Position numbers and translations under genes: made by a program. From assembly GCF_000226095.1 (NCBI RefSeq), contig NC_016474.1, positions 3,844,001-3,908,000 of the forward strand: 64,000 nucleotides of DNA, read 5' to 3'. The notes beneath the pieces are model-generated. The model saw only the letters and a program-made list of their open reading frames with translations, searched no databases and was not told the DNA's origin. The stretch is from Thermothelomyces thermophilus ATCC 42464 (Eukaryota; Ascomycota; Sordariomycetes; Sordariales; Chaetomiaceae). Below, one piece after another: positions 56,339 to 64,000 of the stretch. The first letter of the stretch is position 1. Every line of letters starts with the position of its first letter.

Positions 56339-56865
56339 ATGGCGTATTCTCATTGCGCAGAGTACAACCGAGTGTGCAAAATGATTGAAAAATCTTGTCG
56401 CTATAAGGCTTACATGCGTTAGGGTCGTACTTATAATGGTTCTAGCGTTCTAGTTTCTTCTTATAAGTTCCCGTTTCCTTACAAGAGTATATCTCTAATT
56501 ATAATATAGTAGATCGTATTATACGTGAGTAACGTCGTTTAAAGGCTAAAGAGAAAGAGGCTAAAGCCTTGTTACGAGAATATTAACGTAAAGCTTCCGA
56601 GGCATTAGCCTGTCTGACTTGGGTCTGTGAATAACGAGAGTTCCTGGTGGAGAAGGGGGCAGATTTGGTTATATAGGGTTTGTCGAATCTAGACGAATTA
56701 GAGGTGGTAGAATAGCAGGAATCGGGGGCCGTTATATAGCTTAACAGTGGCGTCGATGTTATTAACTAGGGCGCTGTTTTTAGTTCTATCCTAGATTTGC
56801 CTTTAGCTGATCTAGGTTCTGCCAATGGAACTATTCTAGTTTCTTAGGGCAGTTTAAATTCTTAA
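56339..56865 (+). pseudogene. Antisense Cys-rich/coiled-coil ORF of the minus-strand gypsy element
   Basis: On plus, opposite to the element, it starts MAYSHCAEYNRVCKMIEKSC, followed by RYKAYMR and GRTYNGSSVLVSS. Several Tyr probably were Cys, which would suggest a C-x2-C type zinc motif. After a frame change near 56,480 it continues IVDRIIRE, LKAKEKEAKALLREY, KASEALACLTWVCE, REFLVEKGADLVI and GLSNLDELEVVE. Stops are TAG/TAA at likely Gln codons. It overlaps the 3' end of pol. I recall such Cys-rich, coiled-coil ORFs near fungal gypsy elements; function unknown. Confidence 0.6.
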
Positions 56866-59800
56866 TAGGTTCCTATAAGTTGTCTTCTAGTCCGAAATCA
56901 AGCTATTTAACTAAGTATTATAGTTCCTTATTAATGGTATATAAATTTAGAATTTCTTCGATGTCCTATTCTTCCTCTTCGTCCTCTACTTTAATATATA
57001 TAGCAACCTTGGCGTTCTTTGGTACTAGTTCGAGAAGTGAAATATAAAAAACGTCTATCTGTAGTTATATAGATGATAGTAACGATAGTTAGTAGTTAGA
57101 TATCAAAATTCGTTCTTTAATAACGAAGGGTCTGACCTTCTTGAAGTTTAGCTTCGTGCTTGGTTGTTTAGTTTGTAAGTTTCGTATGATTAGGTAGACT
57201 TTGTCTTCCCTCTCTAGGCAAGGTCCCTCGAGCCTATATTTATCGTAGTAGTTCTTTATTCTAGTCTTGACAAACTTAAGTTCCTTTTTAAGCTTTTTAT
57301 ATAGTACGTACATTTGTTCTGCTTTGACTGCTGCTCTCGGCACTATAACCTCTAGTCCTTGCCTAAGGTCTGCTTTATATTCGTAGTTCGCGAAGAACAG
57401 TATAACTTTGGTCGTTTCTATTAGCATTATATTATAAGCGAGTTATACTATTAGTAATAGTATGACCTAGTCGTTTTGCTAGTAGTTAATGTAAGAACGG
57501 AGATACTGCTTGATAACTTAGTTTAGTTGCTCCGTTTGTCTATTAGTCTATAGGTAATATACCGTCGATAGCTTACTATTAACGCCTAATCGTTGCATTA
57601 ACGCTTGCCAAAACTTTAATGCGAACTTAGTATCTCTGTCGGTGATCCATTCTTACGGCCAAGCATGTACTGATGTAACTTGCCGATAGATCACGTCTAC
57701 TAACTGTTCCGCTATCTAGGACTCCTTATAGGGAAAGAAGTATACCTACTTAGTCAGGCAATCTACTATAGTAAGGATGCTATTATAGATTACTCCTATA
57801 GCTATGTCCTTGGATTCTGGTAGCTTTATAATAAAGTCTATCGTAACCAAGCTTTATAGTTTGTCAGCTATTAGTAGTAGCTAAAGTAGCCTATATAGCT
57901 TATATCGTGCCGTTTTGCTTCGATTATAGATGTTATAGTTCTATACGACTTCCTTAACCTATACCGTTAACTATAGAAAGTCGTAGTATTTCTTAACTTA
58001 TACGACAGTCTTTATAACTTCTTTATATCCTCCGAGTTTCGACTTATAGAGTTCTTAAATCATCTATAGCTATTGATCTTTGTCGTAGATATACGCTTTG
58101 CCTCGGTACCAGAGTTTCCCATCTCTTTCTTCTACTTCGTTAGGTACCAGTGGTCCGGGTGCTGCTTAATACTATGTCTCGTTAATCCTTTCTTCTCGAA
58201 AGATTATATAATATTCTAGGAACGAGTTAAGTAAATTATCTTCTACGGGTGTCTATGTTTTGTAATATAGCGTTCCGTCTGTTCGTTCTTTAAGTAACGG
58301 TAGTATTGTTTCCGTTTGTCCTTCTATATGATCCGTTTATTAGCTTAAAATGTCCGCTCGTACGTTCTCTTTACCCTTCTTATAGTAGATCTCAAAGTTA
58401 AATTCCGTGAGGAATTCTGCCTATTATATTTGTCATCTATTAAGCTCCTTTATTATCGTAAAGTATTACAAATTCTTGTAATCTATATATACTTATATTA
58501 GTTTAATTGTACTGCTAAGGTATAGCTGCCATTCCTTAAAAGCTTCGACAATCGCAAGTAGTTCCTTATTATAGATTGGATAATTAAGATATAGTCCGTT
58601 GAGCTTCTTTAAAAAGAAGGCTATAGAATATAGTTTCCCTTGTCCATCTCGTTATCCTAATTGTCTTCTAATAGTATAGTCTAAAGCGTCCGTTTCTACC
58701 TCGAATGGTTTCTTAGGGTCTAGCAGTACTAGTACTAGATCTTCGATAATGGCATCGCGGATTTACGTAAATGCTTACTCGTATTGCTCTTCCCATTGGA
58801 ATTTAGCATTCTTCTTAATAAGTTTGTATAAAGGTCGTGCGATCGCTCTAAAGTTCCTAATAAACATCCGGTAGAAGTTTGTAAATCCGATAAAGCTTCG
58901 TACTTCTATAACTAACGTCAGTCGTAGCTAATTCTTAATAGCTTTAACCTTTAAAGGTTCTATCCGAATTTGTCCTAGGGATATCTTGTATCCTAAAAAG
59001 ACTGTCTTCCTAATATAGAATTCGCTCTTTTCCTTGTTAACTAATAGCTTATATACGTGTAGCGTGTCTAGTACTACTTTTATATACTTCCGGTGTTTGT
59101 CTATCGTCTTAGAGAAGATAAGTATATCGTCGAGATAACATACTATAAATTTGTCGAGAAAGGGTTAGATAGCTTGATCAATTAGGGCTTAGAACGTTAC
59201 TAGCGCGTTTGTAAGTCTAAATAGCATGACAAGGTACTTATAGTAGCTATAAGATATCTTAAAGGCTATTTTCTACTTGTCACCTTCTTTGATCTATATA
59301 TAGTTATAGACCGATGGCAAGTCAAGATATATAAAATATTAGGCTCTTGCTAATTGATCTCGGAGCTATAAGATTAGCGGTAATAGGTATTGGTTTTTTA
59401 CGATCTATTCGTTAAGTTACCAATAGTTAATATATAACTATAGCTTTCCGTCTTTCTTAGGCACAAATAGAATTAGGTAGCTTGCTAATGATGTTAATAG
59501 GCAGATATATCCTCTTCAAAGGTTCTCCTCTAAATATTGCTTAAGTTCTTCGTTCTATATCTAGCTTGTATAGTAAATCTTAAAGAACTTTAGTCATGCT
59601 CCTTCCTTAAGCTTGATCTCGTAATCCTATAGGCTGTGCTCTAATAGTCCTTCTAGATGTTTTGGTTCGAATGCTAGGTATCCTTCGTATTCCTTCGGTA
59701 CTTCCCTAGTCTTGTCTCGTCTTTCGGTTTTCTAATGGTATACGAACTTGGTTCTATCTATAGCGATGCTAGCGATTTCTCCTATCTCAACCTACTACTC

Positions 59801-62760
59801 TAATTGCAGTGCTCTATATTTGTCAACGGAGAGAATAGCTATTAGCAGTTTAGCTTGTTCCTCCTATCGCGATATTAATGTCATTATGCCGCCTCTTCTA
59901 GAGTCTATAGTGGTCTGCCTACTACTGTCTGTCTTTTACGGTAGATCTATAGGACATGCCTTTCCTTAAGCATCATCCGCTCGCGATCCTTATATACTCC
60001 CTATCTTACTAGTCAAATATAACTCCATTTAGGGTTATAGGTAGCTACTATTCTTCTAGCTAATGTCTAGGTTATAGTCTTTGTACTATAGTAACCCTAA
60101 TATTATATCTTTATTATTACCTATATCTATAATGCTAAATATAACTACTATAGTCTTCCCTACCATAGTAATGTCAATCGGTTTAGTCTCCCTATATACC
60201 TATTATATCGGAAATAGCCCTTTAACTATACTATACTTCCGCTTTATTCTCTAGGGTATCTATAGCTAATTTACAAGTGTCGGCGAAATCAGGTTCATCT
60301 CTACTCTACTATCTACTAGTACAAGCATTTCGTACTATTTCCATTATACTATTATCTATAGTCGCTTGTCTTACCGCTATTATCTAAAGATTACGGCGAT
60401 TTCCTATGTTTCTGCTAGGAGGTCTCGATATAGTAGTCTCTTACGCTAGTTCCTCTTATACTACGCTACTACCTGCCGCTATATAGGCGTTAATAGCTTC
60501 TAGGCCCCTCGAAGGGCCCTAACCCGTTTCCTAGGTCAGTGCTAACCCCCTTGGTTGTTCGGCTAATAGTAGCTTTGTCAATCGTGCTCATTTCTATAAG
60601 CCATTAAATACTTATAGCTTCCTACCATTAGGTCCGTTCTACTTTCCATTGTACATGCTATAGCTTCGTCTAAAGCTCCCAAATTCGTAATTTCTTTTCG
60701 TCCGTATAATAGAGGCAATCGTTGCTCTAGCACGAGTCCTACGTGTCTTATCCGGTTCTGTAGTACCTAGGCCAGGCTTGTCTTAGAACTATTGTGATGC
60801 CTTCTAGATCACGGGCTTCGATCTTCTAGAGCAATTCGGCCGCTCTATTTCCTATATTATAGACCTATTCTATAGGGCGTAAGCTTCTATCCTCATTTCC
60901 TTATTAGGTCGGCTAGTGATTGTTTTCGAATTTGTTATAGAAGTGGTATTAGCATTCGTATACTATACACTAGAACTAAGGCACTTGCGTATATGCCTTG
61001 TATCAAGGGTATAGTCGCGTAGCATTGCCTAGGAGGTATTAGAATTCTTTCCTAAATCCTTCCCATTGTATATAAACCGTAGGTACTCTAGTGCTAATAT
61101 AAGAGTATTTCTTCTAGTAGCTTTCCTACGTACGTTTGTCTTTTCCACGGTTCGCGTACATAAACTAGTATTCTAGGTTCTATACGTTATTACTAAGTTA
61201 TTAGCCGTCAAGATACTCGATATAGCTATCAGGCCTATTATATATTATAGGCTATTCTCCTTTGATGGTTTCTACGATACGTTAGAGTTCCCTTATTTCG
61301 TCCCTTATTCTATCGCTCTACTAGGCAAGTCAAATCAAGCGTCTATCCCGTTTATATAGTTCTATATCAAGCCGAAAAACTTCATTATAGTATTATTCGA
61401 TTTATTCCTAGAGGAATAGAACATTAGGTCTAGGTCTTTCGATTCCTTAGGTATTAGTTGTCTATAATCTATCCTGCCTTTATATAACTGTAAAACCCTA
61501 CTACTTCAAGGCTAGGAGAATCGAAACTAGCGGTGTATATTCTCCTACTATATCCTATTTGGCAAGACCTATCTCTAGGTCTATAATGACTAGTTCGGAG
61601 TACGGTGCTTGTTCGTCTTTACTATTATCGTTATATCCGAGACTATCTATATCACTGCCCCTGTCTTCGTAGCTTGTGGCCGCTACTTTGATGACGTCCT
61701 TAGTAGTTTCATTGATAGCTGTAATTTCCTTTCTAGGGACTGTCTTCTACTCTTTCTTCGGGCTACGACATTCTCGCTTATAGTGCCCTTTCTTCCTATA
61801 ATTATAGTAGGTAATATTAGACTTATCTTTAGTCGTCTTCTTCTAGTCCTACTTCTACGCTATATCTATATCTATAGCTCTAGGGTATATCCTATATAAG
61901 GTACTAATATATGTTTGCTTTTTCTTGTCGTTAGCCTTAACTATAGTTCCGTTCATTCGACCTTGTTTCTATTGCTCTCGTATATAGAGTCGATTATCGA
62001 TTCTAATAGCCTATATAATATATTTATCTAAGGTCTCAGGCCGATTGTATTTATATAGCTTATCTTTAACCTTTTCCTTTAAGCCGTTATAAAATAGTTA
62101 TATTAATGCCTTGTTATTAAGCTAAGACTTAAGTATGTCCTATTTAAACTATATAGCATAGGAGGCTACTAACTTAGTCTATCGGAGATTAGTAAGTCTT
62201 TCTTACGTATAAATCTTCTTATCTTTATCGCCAAAAACCTTCCGAAGCTCTTCTTTGAAACGGTCGTAAGATTAGAAGACTACCTACGTAAACGCGTCTC
62301 GGTCGTCTTCGTCTTCCTCAGTAAGATAGTCATTCCACGTAGGCTCGAACCATCTAAGTACCTTGCCCTCTAGTCTTATAGCTATATAGAGAACTTTAGC
62401 TTTATTATCTAGAAACTTATTATTATTAAGCCAGAAGTAAGATCGGAGGTTTATTAGGAATCCTACAAGATCCTCCTTAGTTCCTCTATATTTACTAGGT
62501 AGTTCGATCTTGATACGGCTCGCTTTAGCAGTCTCAAGTACCTCGATTTTGGTATAGGCCTTATTAACCAGTTTCTATAAGTACTTTTCGCCGTACTCGA
62601 GTTCCTTGATTCGGGCTTAAGCAGCCTTATCTCTCTAGTCCAACTCCTAGATCTACTACTAGAGTTAACTAAGCTAGGCAAGCAGCTATTCGGCCGTAAC
62701 GTTAGTAACTATATCGATATCGAGGTCAAGGTCACCTCCGTTCTAAACTATAATAGAACA
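56866..62760 (-). pseudogene. gag-pol region of the minus-strand gypsy element
   Basis: Minus frame. The gag knuckle near 61,760-61,810 reads YYNYRKKGHYKRECR, with the last Cys still intact. The RT catalytic YLDD is at 59126-59137, within IVCYLDDILIFSKTID. The integrase C-terminal part is at 57089-57427 (FFANYEYKADLRQGLEVIVP, MYVLYKKLKKELKFVKTRIK), the longest stop-free piece. The chromodomain is at about 56,880-57,000. Almost all stops are TAG/TAA at expected Gln/Trp codons. Order and motifs match the plus-strand element. Confidence 0.87.
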
Positions 62761-62778
62761 AAGGGAGTGGTAACAACG

Positions 62779-63197
62779 TATAACGAACCTAACTTAGACT
62801 TCTTCTAAAAGGGTTTAGACGAAGGTAGATTAAGCAGGACAAGTAGGCAGGTCGTCTAAGGGATTCGGTAAAGCCAAAGGGTTTATAACAATACTAGAGT
62901 TATCTCTCACAGTAATTAGCAATACCTTAGTACAAGTACTATAATTATGATTGTTACCACTGGTGAACTCCCAGAGTCTACTATAATGAGTGACTATCTA
63001 TATATATATATAATCCTAGTGATCATTCCTGATTACGGTGATCGTAAGTGATCGTATGGTGGTGATTACCTTGATCACTGGTGAGTGTAGTGATCACTAT
63101 GCTTCCTATGCTGTAATTGGTCCTTTTGTTCCTTCGACTTGATTGGCCTATTCGTGCCAGTGGCTTAGGCGGCATCTGCATGTATATTTCCGTGACA
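62779..63197 (-). repeat. 5' LTR of the minus-strand gypsy element
   Basis: On plus it begins tataacgaacctaacttaga and ends ttccgtgaca. It matches 55707-56125 over 419 bp with only transitions noted. The segment adjoining it (62757-62778) matches the segment after the 5' LTR of the other element and should hold the primer-binding site; the tRNA was not identified. Confidence 0.92.
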
Positions 63198-64000
63198 TAG
63201 AGTCTTCTACTAGTTATTAGGTCTATTATAACGCTTTCTAGAGAAAGTCAGTATCCTAGGAATCTTTGCTAAAATCGAACTAATTAACTTCCTAGCTCGC
63301 TACTACTAGCGACGACTCTATCGGCTGCTCTTTGCCTAGACGGTAGAAAGTTTTCTTATCAAAGCGAATGTTATAAGTTATAATGACCTTATCGAGCTTA
63401 GGTATCTAAACGCGATAGATGTTAGATACGTGATATCCTATAAGATACCTTATTAGCCTATATAGTAGTACCTTAAAGTCCTTTATACGCTACTTAGCTT
63501 CCTTATCTTTATAGAGAATATATATTTAGTATTCATATATAAAGATGCTACTCTAGTCTAGGTATAAGTTACTAGTTAGTATAATTGTCAAGCTAGGTTT
63601 ATATTAACAAAAATACTATTTAAACTGGCTATAAAGTACTTTATTAGAAGTTCTAAATAAGTAAGTATAGCTTAGGCTTATCGTGTATAAGTATATTGCC
63701 ACTTGTACGCTTTCTAACTAGAGCTTTATAGGTAGATTCGTGCTATTAAGTATCTTGATTAAGTGTAAGATTAGTTCTTACCTAGCTTGCTCTACTAGTC
63801 TGTTAGGCTTGTAGGTATACGAAGGTAAGAGTTTAAGATTAATACCGCTTTCTATAGCCTAAGTCTAGTAGCGTGTTAGTACGTGCCCTGCTAAACTAAT
63901 CGTCGTAATATCGTTATCCTACTTAATCTTATAGATAGTAAGCCCGTATTAGCGTCTTACCTAGCTCTTAAAATTCTAGATAACTCTTATAATCTAGTCT
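63198..64000 (-). pseudogene. Ty1/copia polyprotein, integrase to RT linker (right fragment, runs off the window)
   Basis: Minus frame contains LVEQAR and ELILHLIKILNSTNLPIKL, the copia integrase region, then LSYTYLFRTSNKVLYSQFK and YRLIRYLIGYHVSNIYRV. It goes on to IPKLDKVIITYNIRFDKKTF and YRLGKEQPIESSLVVAS. The last parts match the conserved copia motif after integrase (GY...IYR..IP, ...F.E). Stops are TAG/TAA at Gln/Trp positions. Confidence 0.85.

Larger units (their letters stand above)
55707..63197 (-). mobile_element. Second complete Ty3/gypsy chromovirus, RIP-inactivated (7491 bp)
   Basis: Two 419-bp LTRs (55707-56125 and 62779-63197) and TSD TAGAG. The polypurine tract next to the left LTR reads ggagggagggtat on minus (56126-56138). 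Gag-pol on minus is closely related to that of the plus-strand element. It is inserted into the same copia polyprotein as the other element. Confidence 0.93.

Noticed and set aside
54113-64000. CRISPR-like or host regulatory repeats in the AT-rich block
   Set aside because: The repeated segments are LTRs with target-site duplications. No spacer-repeat periodicity is present, and the genome is eukaryotic.

Overview
The window is a piece of a filamentous ascomycete chromosome. Evidence: GC-rich multi-exon genes with short GT-AG introns and CT(A/G)AC-type branch sites, Pezizomycotina-type families (HET, DUF1996, Cps1/DIP2-like adenylate ligase, class II cAMP phosphodiesterase), and an AT-rich block of transposons full of C-to-T/G-to-A transitions, as left by repeat-induced point mutation (RIP). 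Gene content and codon use fit Sordariomycetes, perhaps Sordariales; that placement is inference.

Positions 1 to about 43,885 are gene-bearing. In order: the 5' part of a broken Tc1/mariner transposase (1-388, minus); a single-pass membrane protein with signal peptide (1207-3324, minus); a secreted GH16 glycosidase (5991-6921, minus); a flavin reductase-like FMN protein (8328-9356, plus); a class II cyclic nucleotide phosphodiesterase (10082-12730, minus); a large fungal protein with a conserved Cys/His cluster (14471-17167, minus); a Cps1/DIP2-type double adenylate-forming protein (19052-25051, plus); a HET-domain protein with a spliced-on membrane tail (26742-30160, plus); a two-TM, Pro/Gln-rich, coiled-coil protein (30991-33294, minus); Vam7, a PX-SNARE (36034-37173, minus), followed in frame by an open hydrophobic extension; a secreted DUF1996 protein (39761-41099, plus); and the microtubule plus-end protein EB1 (41688-42684, minus). 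Splice sites were chosen so that exon lengths add to whole codons and known motifs join across the introns.

From about 43,886 to the right edge the DNA is transposon-derived. A Tc1/mariner 3' end with its terminal repeat sits at the boundary (43,886-44,236), followed by an AT-rich unclassified remnant containing a perfect 73-nt hairpin. The rest is one minus-strand Ty1/copia polyprotein cut into three pieces (45,712-46,499; 54,113-55,706; 63,198-64,000) by two complete but RIP-destroyed Ty3/gypsy chromoviruses. One is on plus (46,500-54,112; LTRs 452 bp; TSD TAGAC) and one on minus (55,707-63,197; LTRs 419 bp; TSD TAGAG). The two gypsy elements have related gag-pol and share the 3' half of the LTR, but have different U3 regions. 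Each carries the remains of an antisense ORF between pol and the 3' LTR.

The host genes show no shared pathway and are not a biosynthetic cluster. The most unusual points are the in-frame hydrophobic extension after the Vam7 stop codon, the antisense ORFs and half-shared LTRs of the two retroelements, the perfect hairpin inside RIP-mutated DNA, and a recurring intergenic TACTCCGTA/TACGGAGTA motif.
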